Assembly (NCBI RefSeq): GCF_900128475.1
Contig: NZ_LT635838.1
Coordinates: 498,536 to 562,535 of the forward strand
Direction: 5' to 3'
Source: Mediterranea massiliensis
Lineage (GTDB): Bacteria; Bacteroidota; Bacteroidia; Bacteroidales; Bacteroidaceae
DNA length: 64,000 bases
Shown: positions 43,237 to 51,607 of the stretch, one piece after another
Position numbering within the stretch: position 1 is the stretch's first letter
Layout: each line of letters begins with the position of its first letter
Notes under the pieces: model-generated
Told to the model about the DNA's origin: nothing
Seen by the model: the letters and a program-made list of their open reading frames with translations, nothing else
Databases searched by the model: none
Translations under genes and position numbers: made by a program

Positions 43237-45936
43237 ATGAGTATGAAAGCTGATTTAGGAAAAATTCTCTTCCTTATTTTGTTCCTCACCCTGTCGGCCA
43301 TGACGGTCATGGCAGGAACCATCCGGGGAACCATCACAGACAAACAGACGAAAGAACCGCTGACGGGCGCTACCATCCAGGTGGCGGGCAGCACGACGGG
43401 AGCCGTAGCCGACATCGACGGCAACTACAGCCTGCAAGTGCCCGACGGAGTGTATGACCTCGCCGTGCGCTACGTAGGCTATGTGGACATCACCGCCCGA
43501 CAAGTGAAAGTGAACGGCGAAACGGTGCTGAACTTCGAAATGGAAACCGACGCACAGACCTTGGGCGAAGTTTCTGTCGTAGCCAAAAAGAATCTGGAAG
43601 GCGAACGTGCCCTGCAAGTGGAACGCCAGAAAGCCACCCTGGCCATCGAGAATCTGGGTGCCAAGGAAATGGGCATCAAGGGCATCAGCAACGTGCAGGA
43701 AGGCGTGAAGCAGATAACGGGCATCTCCATCGCCGAGTCGGGCCAGCTCATCGTACGCGGGCTGGGCGACCGCTACAGCACCACGACCTTGAACGGACTG
43801 CCCATCGCCTCGCCCAATCCCGACAACAAACTCATTCCGCTCGACCTCTTTCCCTCGAGTACGGTGCAGAACATCACCGTCAGCAAGGTGTACGACGCCA
43901 GCGCCTTTGCCGACTACAGCGGCGCACACATCGACATCAGCACCAAGGAGAACGTGACGGACGAATTTCTGAACGTCAGCTTCAACGTCGGGGGCAAGTT
44001 CAACACACTGGGACGCGACTTCTATCAGATGGATCGCGACGGCACGCTGTTCAAGACACCCTCGCTCGACGAAAAGATATACGACATGCCGCTGCTCGAC
44101 TTCGACGAGTACGTCACCCAAAACAACATCTTCCGCACGACGTTCGATGTCGACAAAAAAACAGCACTGCCCGAGTTCGGAGGCAACCTGGGCTTCGGAC
44201 GCAACTTTGCCGTGGGCGGACAGACACTCAGCCTGCTGGCCTCATTCAGCCTCAGCAACGAGACACAGAAGCTGGACGATGCCTTCTACAAGACCCTCGA
44301 AGCTACCGGCAACGTACAGAACGACTTCACCTACGACGAATATACCTCCACGCTGAAGATGGCTGCTCTGGCCTCCGTAGGCTACACCCTGCGCCAGCAC
44401 GACCGCATCGGCTATACCTTCTTCTATGCCCGCAATGCCAGTGACTCCTACCAGAGCCGCGCGGGTGTGGATGCCGAAGGGCACAACCTGTGGGGCAGCA
44501 ACGACATCACCCACATCTACACCCTGCAGAACCACCAGCTGAACGGACATCATGAGTTCGGCACCCAGTGGCAGCTGAACTGGGCCGGCTCCTATGGCAA
44601 GACGGGCAGCGAAGAACCCGACCGCCGCCAGGTGATGTTCACCAAGGACAATGCAGGCAACCTGCAGCTCTTCAAGCTGAACCGCCAGGAAACCATGCGC
44701 TACTACGGCGACCTGAACGAAGAAGAGTGGGTAGGAAACGTCGACCTGAAGTACAACTGGACCGAACAGAACTTTGTCAAGATGGGCGTGGCCTACAAGA
44801 ACAAGGACCGCGACTACATGGGCACCCGCTTCTACTACAACGTCAACAAGCTCAACCCCACCATCGACAACATCTACGACACCGACAGCTTCCTCAACCA
44901 GGAGAACGTGGAGAACGGCAACATCGTCATCGAACGCAAGATGCAGCCCCACGACACCTACCGTGCCGGCATGGACATCTATGCGGGCTACATCCAGACC
45001 GACTTCTATCCGCTCAGCTCGTTGCTCGTCAACGTGGGCCTGCGCTACGAAATGACCAAGCAATGGGTGGAATATGCCATCGAAGGCGACCAGAAGTACC
45101 AGCGCCGCCGCGACCTGAACAAGAACGACCTCTTCCCTACGGTGAACCTGAAATACACCGTCAACGACAAGAACAACCTGCGCATGTCGCTGTCGCGCAC
45201 CGTGACACGCCCCTCGTTCATCGAGATGGCCCCCTTCCTTTACCAGGAATCCTACGGTTCGGCCCAGATCCGCGGTAACGAAGAGCTGCAGAACGGATAC
45301 AACTATAACTTCGACCTGCGCTACGAACACTTCAACCAGAACGGCGACATGCTGTCGGCCACGGTCTACTACAAGTTCCTCGACAAGCCCATCGAACGCA
45401 TCCAGAAGCTGCAGGGCGGTGCCACGATGCACTCCTTCCAGAATGCCGACCAGGGTATGGCAGCCGGCGTGGAAGTGGAACTGCGCAAGCAGCTCCTGCC
45501 CGACCTGCGACTGGGAGCCAACGTTTCCTACATGTACACCAACGTGAAGCTGCCCGAAGGCGGTGCCTACACCAACAAGGACCGCTCCTTGCAAGGTGCC
45601 TCGCCCATCCTGATGAATGCCGACCTCACCTACTCGCCCCGCTTCGGCGAAGACCGGCAGCTCAACCTGTCGCTCCTCTACAACCTGCAGGGCAAGCGCA
45701 TCCATGCCGTCGGCGTATCGCAACTGGGCGACATCGACCAGATGCCCGTCCACACGCTGAACTTCAACGCCAGCTACAGCTTCAACCGCCACTTCAGTGC
45801 CAAGGTACAGGTGAACGACCTGCTGAACCGCGCCATCGTCTTCAAGCAGGAAGTGCCCAAGACCGGCGAATACATCGAAGTGGAACGCTTCAAGGAAGGC
45901 ACCAGCTTCGAAGTGGGAGTCAGCTACAACTTTTAA
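43237..45936 (+). CDS. TonB-dependent receptor with N-terminal carboxypeptidase-like domain
   Basis: 899 residues from MSMKADLGKILFLILFLTLS (signal peptide, cleavage near MAG). Residues ~27-110 are the CarboxypepD-reg-like domain (GTIRGTITDKQTKEPLTGA), then the plug (IRGLGDRYSTTTLNGLPIAS) and a 22-strand barrel ending SFEVGVSYNF with terminal aromatic. It imports a ligand through the outer membrane using TonB energy. There is no SusD partner; instead a lipoprotein follows 225 bp downstream. A Pho-box-like array upstream suggests induction by phosphate limitation. Confidence 0.93.
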   Translation: MSMKADLGKILFLILFLTLSAMTVMAGTIRGTITDKQTKEPLTGATIQVAGSTTGAVADIDGNYSLQVPDGVYDLAVRYVGYVDITARQVKVNGETVLNFEMETDAQTLGEVSVVAKKNLEGERALQVERQKATLAIENLGAKEMGIKGISNVQEGVKQITGISIAESGQLIVRGLGDRYSTTTLNGLPIASPNPDNKLIPLDLFPSSTVQNITVSKVYDASAFADYSGAHIDISTKENVTDEFLNVSFNVGGKFNTLGRDFYQMDRDGTLFKTPSLDEKIYDMPLLDFDEYVTQNNIFRTTFDVDKKTALPEFGGNLGFGRNFAVGGQTLSLLASFSLSNETQKLDDAFYKTLEATGNVQNDFTYDEYTSTLKMAALASVGYTLRQHDRIGYTFFYARNASDSYQSRAGVDAEGHNLWGSNDITHIYTLQNHQLNGHHEFGTQWQLNWAGSYGKTGSEEPDRRQVMFTKDNAGNLQLFKLNRQETMRYYGDLNEEEWVGNVDLKYNWTEQNFVKMGVAYKNKDRDYMGTRFYYNVNKLNPTIDNIYDTDSFLNQENVENGNIVIERKMQPHDTYRAGMDIYAGYIQTDFYPLSSLLVNVGLRYEMTKQWVEYAIEGDQKYQRRRDLNKNDLFPTVNLKYTVNDKNNLRMSLSRTVTRPSFIEMAPFLYQESYGSAQIRGNEELQNGYNYNFDLRYEHFNQNGDMLSATVYYKFLDKPIERIQKLQGGATMHSFQNADQGMAAGVEVELRKQLLPDLRLGANVSYMYTNVKLPEGGAYTNKDRSLQGASPILMNADLTYSPRFGEDRQLNLSLLYNLQGKRIHAVGVSQLGDIDQMPVHTLNFNASYSFNRHFSAKVQVNDLLNRAIVFKQEVPKTGEYIEVERFKEGTSFEVGVSYNF

Positions 45937-45965
45937 TGAAACAATGACTGTAGCAGTAGTTTACT

Positions 45966-46053
45966 ACGGATAAACCGACAGTTTAATACGGATAAACCAA
46001 GAGTTTAATACGGATAAACTGACAGTTTAATGCTGATAAACTGAGAGTTTATT
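45966..46053. repeat. Four tandem 22-bp units upstream of the lipoprotein gene
   Basis: Units begin at 45966, 45988, 46010 and 46032, each of the form (A/G)CGGATAAAC...AGTTTAAT, with a degenerate fifth from 46054. Each holds an AAAC...GTTT dyad, and ACAGTTTAA is close to the LytTR half-site consensus. The array is 109-196 bp before the start at 46162. Confidence 0.8.
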
Positions 46054-46161
46054 CCGGTCAAACCAAAAATAAACTGGTATACTACTGTCCTTCAGCCACT
46101 TGAATGTAACACTATCAGTAAGTATAAAACTTAAAAACTTAACCATTTAAAACTTTCAATT

Positions 46162-47313
46162 ATGAACAGAAAATTGTTTTCAATGGCCCTTCTGGCCGGG
46201 ATGACCCTCTTTGCTGCCTGCAGCAACGACGAAACAAGCAACAACGGTGACAACGGCATTGCCGACGGTACGACCCTGAGCGGCACCGTTACCGAAGACG
46301 TGACCCTGAAATCGGGCAACACCTACAAACTGAGCGGTGCCTATACCGTTGAAGAAGGCGCTACGCTGAACATCGAACCGGGCGTGAAACTGATTGCTGT
46401 CTATGACGACAACGTGGACTATATCCTCATCAAGCAGGGGGCCAAAATCAATGCCAAAGGTACGGCCGACGCTCCCATCATCATGACTTCCGAGAAAAAA
46501 GAAGCCGGAGCCTGGGGCGGCATCCACATCTGCGGACGCGCCCATACCAACGCTGAAGGCGGCAAGGGCAGTTCGGAAATCGGCGGTGCCGAATATGGCG
46601 GCAACGATGACAAAGACAACTCGGGTACCCTGCAATACGTCCGCCTGGAGTACACCGGCTATGCCTTCGACGAGGAGCACGAAGCCAACGGCATCAGCTT
46701 CTACGGTGTAGGCAGCGGTACGACGGTAGACCATTGTGTAGCCTACAAAGGTTCGGACGACGGCTTTGAGTTCTTCGGCGGCTCGGTCAACGTCAGCAAC
46801 ATGGTAGTCATCAGCTGCAGCGACGACTCGTTCGACTGGACCGAAGGATGGAACGGTACGGGCACCAACCTCGTAGCCTACCAGGAAGCTGAGTCTACCC
46901 TGGGTTACGACTGCGACTGCCTGATCGAGGCCGACAACAACGAAAACAACTACCAGGCCACTCCGATAGCCCACCCGACACTGAAGAACCTCATCCTCGT
47001 GGGTAACGGCGGTTCCAAGCAGGGCGTACGCCTGCGTCGTGGTACACAGGTAACCCTGGACAATGCCCAAATCTGCGGCAAAGGCAAGGCATTGACCGTA
47101 GAAAGCACCGAAACCGAAACAGCGCTGACCGACGGCACTTCGAGCATCACCAACACCACCATCAGCAACAACGTGGACAGCGAAAAGGGCATCTACACCA
47201 ACGATGTGTTCACAGCCGGTACCGGCAACAAGGTCGACACCAACCTGAACTATGCTTCGCTGGACGACATCAAGGCTGCCTGCAGCTGGATGGCCGGAAG
47301 CTGGGTAGAATAA
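46162..47313 (+). CDS. Surface lipoprotein, probable right-handed beta-helix
   Basis: 383 residues. MNRKLFSMALLAGMTLFAAC is a lipoprotein signal with Cys20. The body is rich in G, N, T, D with repeated short strands (LSGTVTEDVTLKSGNTYKLS, ADAPIIMTSEKKEAGAW GGIHICG region, DHCVAYKGSDDGFEFFGGS), the pattern of parallel beta-helix proteins. Three cysteine-containing motifs (VVISCSDDS, YDCDCLIE) are notable. Likely the outer-membrane partner of the TonB receptor immediately upstream, capturing ligand at the surface. Ligand unknown. Confidence 0.8.
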   Translation: MNRKLFSMALLAGMTLFAACSNDETSNNGDNGIADGTTLSGTVTEDVTLKSGNTYKLSGAYTVEEGATLNIEPGVKLIAVYDDNVDYILIKQGAKINAKGTADAPIIMTSEKKEAGAWGGIHICGRAHTNAEGGKGSSEIGGAEYGGNDDKDNSGTLQYVRLEYTGYAFDEEHEANGISFYGVGSGTTVDHCVAYKGSDDGFEFFGGSVNVSNMVVISCSDDSFDWTEGWNGTGTNLVAYQEAESTLGYDCDCLIEADNNENNYQATPIAHPTLKNLILVGNGGSKQGVRLRRGTQVTLDNAQICGKGKALTVESTETETALTDGTSSITNTTISNNVDSEKGIYTNDVFTAGTGNKVDTNLNYASLDDIKAACSWMAGSWVE

Positions 47314-47350
47314 CGCGACTCACTCTTTGAAATAACACACACTTTTTCCT

Positions 47351-47382
47351 GAAGGAGGCATGCCATGCGGTGTGCCTCCTTC
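47351..47382. terminator. Bidirectional terminator between the lipoprotein and the MscS gene
   Basis: GAAGGAGGCA at 47351-47360 pairs with TGCCTCCTTC at 47373-47382; T-rich on the right, A-rich on the left. Both convergent genes end next to it. Confidence 0.75.
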
Positions 47383-47390
47383 TTCTTTTC

Positions 47391-48647
47391 TTATTTCTCA
47401 GCCAATCTCTGGAGGTCGGCCCCCGACGGCGACTGAAAGACCCGCAGTCCGAACTCGGGAATGATGGCCAGCACGTGGTCGAAGACATCGGCCTGCACGC
47501 CCTCATAGGGTATCCAGTCCTTGATGGTGGAAAAGAAATACAGTTCGACGGGCAGGCCGTGGTCCGTAGGCTGCAGGTGGCGCACCATGCAGTTCAGCTC
47601 CTTGTTCACCACAGGCAGGCTCTTGAGGTAGGCGGTGAGATAGGCACGGAACACGCCCAGGTTCGTCTGCCGGCGGCCGTTCACCAGCACCTCGTTGTCG
47701 ATGCCGTTTTCTTCATTATAAGCCTCGACGACGGCTTCCGTCCGATCGATGTAATCCTTCAACAGCTGTATCTTGCGGTACTTCTCCAGCATCTCGGGCG
47801 TACAGAAACGCACGCTGGTCATGTCGATGTTGATGCTGCGCTTCACGCGGCGGCCACCGCTCTCGCGCATGCCGCGCCAGTTCTGGAAGGAGTCGCTCAC
47901 CAGCAGGTAGGGCGGTATGGTGGTGATGGTGTTGTCCCAGTTGCGCACCTTCACCGTGTTCAGCGTCACCTCGATGACCGTACCGTCGGCCCCATATTTG
48001 GGCATCGTAATCCAGTCGCCCACCTTCAGCATGTCGTTGGCCGAAAGCTGCACGCCGCTGACGAAGCCCATGATGCTGTCCTTGAACACCAGCATCAGCA
48101 CGGCGGCCGAAGCACCCAGACCGGCCAGCAGCGAGTAGGGCGACTTGCCCAACAGCTCGGCCACAATCACGATGATGCCTATCAGCCACAGCGACACCTG
48201 CAACGTCTGGAGCAGCCCCTTCAGCGGACGGTCGCGCATGGACTCCTTCGCACTGTAGACGGTATAGGCCGCCTTCAGAAACGCATTGATGAAGAACAGG
48301 AAGGAGAAGATGATGTAGATGAAACACAGGCGGCGGATGAAGTTCAGCGTCACCGAGTCGGTCTGCGCAAAGGCCACCGGCAGAAGCAGGTAGATGACCA
48401 CGGGCGCCACCATGTGGCTCAGGTAGACCATTACGCGACGGTCGAAGAGGATGTCGTCCCACGTCGCTTTCGTCTTCTGCACCAGGCGGGCAATGGCCCG
48501 GAGCAGCACCTTGCGGCAGATGAAGTCGGCGGCAAAGGCCAGCACCAGCACCAGGGCAAAGGCAATGAACTGGTCGGCCCACCCGGCTGTCTGGGGATTC
48601 ATGCCCCAGGCTATCAGAATTTCGTCGATATTGTTCAGCAGTTCCAT
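47391..48647 (-). CDS. Mechanosensitive ion channel of the MscS family
   Basis: 418 residues with about five N-terminal membrane helices. LLAGLGASAAVLMLVFKDSIMGFVSG is the pore-helix and hinge typical of MscS, followed by the beta domain ADGTVIEVTLNTVKVRNWDN and RVKRSINIDMTSVRFC. (The pore segment spans about residues 245-270.) It should release solutes on hypo-osmotic shock. It is 25 bp downstream of the DUF4435 gene on the same strand but probably functionally separate. Confidence 0.92.
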   Translation of the reverse strand: MELLNNIDEILIAWGMNPQTAGWADQFIAFALVLVLAFAADFICRKVLLRAIARLVQKTKATWDDILFDRRVMVYLSHMVAPVVIYLLLPVAFAQTDSVTLNFIRRLCFIYIIFSFLFFINAFLKAAYTVYSAKESMRDRPLKGLLQTLQVSLWLIGIIVIVAELLGKSPYSLLAGLGASAAVLMLVFKDSIMGFVSGVQLSANDMLKVGDWITMPKYGADGTVIEVTLNTVKVRNWDNTITTIPPYLLVSDSFQNWRGMRESGGRRVKRSINIDMTSVRFCTPEMLEKYRKIQLLKDYIDRTEAVVEAYNEENGIDNEVLVNGRRQTNLGVFRAYLTAYLKSLPVVNKELNCMVRHLQPTDHGLPVELYFFSTIKDWIPYEGVQADVFDHVLAIIPEFGLRVFQSPSGADLQRLAEK

Positions 48648-48672
48648 AAATAAGTTTCTTTTTGTTAGAGGT

Positions 48673-49677
48673 TCATTCTTCTTTCATCGCCAGAATCCTC
48701 TCCACCGACTCGCGCATCCACTGGTAGAGGTAGAGGCCCTTGTAGCCGTCATTCTTCTTCAGCATCAGCTGGACGGCCGCCTGGCTGTTCTCGTAGCTGG
48801 TCAGTTCGTTGTGGAACTGCTCGTCGTGGATGGCCAGGCGCTTGATTTCCTTCTCGCGTTCGCGGCGGAGCTGGGTGCAGACGGGGTTGAGCAGCTTCAT
48901 CACCACGCCGTCCATGATGTGATGCCCCTGGATGTAGAGGTAGGTTGTGTCGGGAGTCAGGCCCAGCTGCGTCAGCTCCTCACCCAGGGCATCGATGTGC
49001 TCGATGGTCTGCGGAAAACGGGTGCGCAGTTCCGAGAGTTTGGCGTCCACCCGTTGCTTCATGTCGTCCTGGCAGCGGTAGAGGTGGTTCAGGCTGACGT
49101 CCTGCAAGCGTACGCACTGGTTGAAGTCGTACATGGGAAACGTATTGGTGTCGTGCTGGCGGTAGAACCACACGTGCCAGAGGAAGAGCGGATAGGCCAC
49201 GCGCGAATAGCGGCGCATGAACTCGGGGAAGTCTACCAGCTGGCGGTCGTTGAGCGTGGCCTGTACACAGACCTCGTGCAGGCTCTCGGCATAGCACAGG
49301 TAGTTCTCGATGGCATAGGCATAGGTCTGCAGCACGAAGGGGTTCTCGTTGATGCGGCGCGACAAGACCGTGCCGCCCTGCATCAGGAAGTCGTAGTCGC
49401 TGTCCACACAGGCAATGAGGCTGCGCCCCAGCTCGTCGGCATTGAGCGTGTTGAGCAGCACGGTCTTCTTCCCTTTGGACAGGGAGGTCTGCGAAGGCAG
49501 CATCACCTGGAAGTAGCATTCGTCGGTTTCGAACTCGGAGAGCAGCGTGCGCCAGAAGGCCACGTCGTCGTAGCTTTCCACATAGGCCACGATGCGGCGG
49601 CGCTTCTTCCGCGGCGACAGGCGGCGGGCCGCGTCCAGGTAGGCGGAGGTGAGGTTATGGCGGAGAGTGAGAGACAT
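48673..49677 (-). CDS. DUF4435 (TOPRIM-like) protein, partner of the adjacent ATPase
   Basis: 334 residues. The TOPRIM signature is visible: the glutamate in VAYVESYDDVAFW (E34) and the D-x-D in LIACVDSDYDFLM (D92, D94). DUF4435 proteins are the nuclease-like partner of ABC-type ATPases, notably AriB in the PARIS phage-defence pair; other Bacteroidota carry similar pairs with no tested role. The ATPase gene ends 62 bp upstream across a repeat element, so they form one transcript. Confidence 0.85.
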   Translation of the reverse strand: MSLTLRHNLTSAYLDAARRLSPRKKRRRIVAYVESYDDVAFWRTLLSEFETDECYFQVMLPSQTSLSKGKKTVLLNTLNADELGRSLIACVDSDYDFLMQGGTVLSRRINENPFVLQTYAYAIENYLCYAESLHEVCVQATLNDRQLVDFPEFMRRYSRVAYPLFLWHVWFYRQHDTNTFPMYDFNQCVRLQDVSLNHLYRCQDDMKQRVDAKLSELRTRFPQTIEHIDALGEELTQLGLTPDTTYLYIQGHHIMDGVVMKLLNPVCTQLRREREKEIKRLAIHDEQFHNELTSYENSQAAVQLMLKKNDGYKGLYLYQWMRESVERILAMKEE

Positions 49678-49681
49678 AAAA

Positions 49682-49776
49682 ATGAAGAATGAAGAATTGA
49701 AAATTAAGAATTAAAAATTAAGAAAATAGAGGCGGCGAATCAACTTTCCATTTTCAATTTTCCATTCTCCATTTCC
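49682..49776. repeat. AATGAAG / CCATTTTC repeat element overlapping the ATPase 3' end
   Basis: ATGAAGAATGAAGAATTGAA, core AATAGAGGCGGCGAATC, then CCATTTTCAATTTTCCATTC. The right arm encodes the last ten residues of the ATPase (EMENGKLKMES). Confidence 0.75.
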
Positions 49777-50591
49777 TTCGTTATCTCGCTCACCTCCGTC
49801 ACCGCGTCGAGCCAGCCTTCCATGATGACGGCGGGCGAGTGGGTACTCAGGATGAGCTGCATCTGCGGGTTCAGGCGTCGTATCATGCCGATGAGCTTCT
49901 GCTGCCACTCGATGTGGAGCGAAGCTTCGGGCTCGTCCATGAAGAGCACGCTGTGCGTACCCTCGCGCACAAGGACGGTGAGCAGGATGACCAGCATCTG
50001 TTTCTCGCCCGAAGAGAGCTTGTAGGGCAGCAGGCGTTCGCCGTCCTGATAGAAGGCGATGTCGTTGCTGCGGCGGTCGATGGTCTTGCGCGTATAGCTG
50101 AAGAGCTCGTCCACCAGGTCCTGGAAGAGCCGCTTGGGACGGGAGAGCTGCGGAGCCTGGGCACGCTGCTGCTCGTCGCCGTTGAGGAGCTCGATCATGC
50201 GGTTGCCTACGTTCACCTGATAGTCCAGATAGCGGCGTTGCAGCAGGTAGAGCTGCCAGTCCAGTTCAGTGTGGACATTGGGATCGGCCATTCGGGCGGT
50301 GAAGTCGCCCATGACGAGCGGGCGGTCGTACGAGCGGATGACGTCGTAGGGGATGCACGTAGCTTCGGCCGGGTCGAAGAAGAGGCGCACGCCGGCCACC
50401 TCGCCGTTCTTCATCTCACCCGAGGTGCGGTGTTCCAGGTAGCCGACGGAGCGGTTCAGGATGGTTGTCTTTCCCACCCCGTTGATACCCGAGAGGATGT
50501 TGACGTCGGGGCGCAGGTCCCACGCCACGTCGTAGCGGTGCCACAGGCCGTCAATCTCGATGCGGCGGATATAGTTGGCTTGTATTTCCAT
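49740..50591 (-). CDS. SMC/ABC-type ATPase (AriA/OLD-like)
   Basis: 283 residues. Walker A GINGVGKT at 35-42, ABC signature LSSGEKQ at 192-198, Walker B MDEPEAS at 218-224 and the H-loop THSP at 250-253: a complete single-domain AAA_15/21-type ATPase like those of OLD, RecF and AriA. No TOPRIM domain is fused; it is supplied in trans by the DUF4435 gene. It is shorter than AriA as I recall it. The C terminus EMENGKLKMES comes from the interspersed repeat. Defence is a strong possibility, untested here. Confidence 0.85.
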   Translation of the reverse strand: MEIQANYIRRIEIDGLWHRYDVAWDLRPDVNILSGINGVGKTTILNRSVGYLEHRTSGEMKNGEVAGVRLFFDPAEATCIPYDVIRSYDRPLVMGDFTARMADPNVHTELDWQLYLLQRRYLDYQVNVGNRMIELLNGDEQQRAQAPQLSRPKRLFQDLVDELFSYTRKTIDRRSNDIAFYQDGERLLPYKLSSGEKQMLVILLTVLVREGTHSVLFMDEPEASLHIEWQQKLIGMIRRLNPQMQLILSTHSPAVIMEGWLDAVTEVSEITKEMENGKLKMES

Positions 50592-50612
50592 ATCGTTTGA
50601 AGTTTAGACAAG

Positions 50613-50620
50613 CAAACTTA
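50613..50620 (-). promoter_or_regulatory. -7 element of the ATPase-DUF4435 pair
   Basis: Minus strand TAAGTTTG, 22 bp before the start at 50591. A TTTG lies 23 bp further upstream. Confidence 0.5.
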
Positions 50621-50886
50621 CGCAAAATCTATGGAAAAACCTCCAAAATTCGGCAGATTAACGCAATGTAATCTGTGAATTAAGTAGTTAGGAGAAAATC
50701 GCGGAAGTTGGATAGAGGGCTGAATAGCGTTTCAAAGCGGATTGGAGAAAGAGAACGGTTTCCTAATCGTTACCCGTCAGAAATGCAGATTTAACAGTCA
50801 CCGTTCCGTTTGCGCCGCTCTGCGTAGGTTTGCTTGTCAAGGTTTAACTCGTTGATTTATAGTTTTTCAACCAAAAAAGAACGAGT

Positions 50887-51441
50887 ATGACAAGGAGCAC
50901 ATTTCGCGTGCTGTTCTATGCGAACGGCAGCAAGGAGAAGAATGGAACTGTCCCCATCATGGGACGGGTTACAATCAACGGAACGGTGGCGCAGTTCAGT
51001 TGCAAGCGGAGCATCTCAAAAGAACTTTGGGATGCAAAGGGCAACCGTGCCAAAGGCAAGAGTTTGGAGGCAAGGGAAACGAACCTTGCGCTTGACAACA
51101 TCAAGGCGCAAATCATCAAGCACTACCAGCGCATATCCGACCGTGAGGCGTTTGTGACGGCAGAGATGGTGCGCAACGCCTATCAGGGCATAGGCGGCGA
51201 GTATGAAACGCAGCTCAAAGCCTTCGACCGTGAGAACGAGGTGTTCAAGAAGCGTGTCGGCAAGGACAGGAAACTGGCGACTTACCAGTCAAGGGTAGTG
51301 GCAAGGAACTATGTGGCGGCGTTCATCAAGTCGTTCTACAAGCGCAGCGACATGTCGATGCTGGAGCTTACGCCCGACTTCATCAAGGAGTTTGCCACCT
51401 ATTACCCAAAAGTCCGTATCTTTGCATCGTGTTTTTCATAG
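50887..51441 (+). pseudogene. Tyrosine integrase, N-terminal part only (split gene)
   Basis: MTRSTFRVLFYANGSKEKNG and the following text match the arm-binding and SAM-like core-binding domains of Bacteroides conjugative-element integrases. Homology ends at about residue 170 (IKEFATYY); the remaining YPKVRIFASCFS is read from foreign sequence containing a promoter and hairpin. The catalytic domain is missing here. Its last ~48 residues (LGHTNIETTQIYAKI, with the Tyr nucleophile) reappear in the same orientation at 61369-61515, 10 kb away. The stretch 50592-50886 carries a leader with TAGGTTTG at 50825-50832 and no gene. Confidence 0.88.
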
Positions 51442-51493
51442 TATTAGATTTTAAGGTTAACAAAGGTTGGAGTACAGCGGTACTCCTTTTTTT
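51417..51493 (+). ncRNA. Candidate small transcript with intrinsic terminator at the left junction of the inserted cluster
   Basis: TATCTTTG at 51417-51424 is a perfect -7 element, with TTTG at 51391-51394 upstream. About 40 bases on, GGAGTAC at 51469-51475 and GTACTCC at 51480-51486 form a hairpin followed by seven Ts. The predicted RNA is about 60 nt and has no open frame of note. The words GTATTAGATTTTAAGGTTAA are, from memory, recurrent in Bacteroides genomes. It could be a small RNA or an attenuated leader remnant. Confidence 0.5.
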
Positions 51494-51537
51494 ATGTCCG
51501 TAAATCAAATAAAATCAAATTCACATAAACAAAGAAA

Positions 51538-51565
51538 GTCAGCAGCAGAAAATAGTGCTACTGAC
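51538..51565 (-). terminator. Terminator of the ABC/DUF4857 operon
   Basis: GTCAGCAGCA at 51538-51547 pairs with TGCTACTGAC at 51556-51565 with one mismatch; the minus strand continues TTTCTTTG. About 43 bp after the DUF4857 stop. Confidence 0.65.
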
Positions 51566-51607
51566 TCTCCGACTAAAAAACAAACCGTAGAAACAGAAGT
51601 ATGCCTG

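Noticed and set aside
45966..46053. CRISPR array
   Set aside because: The 22-bp units are contiguous without unique spacers, and no cas genes are present; the same holds for the arrays at 2146, 54282 and 61310.
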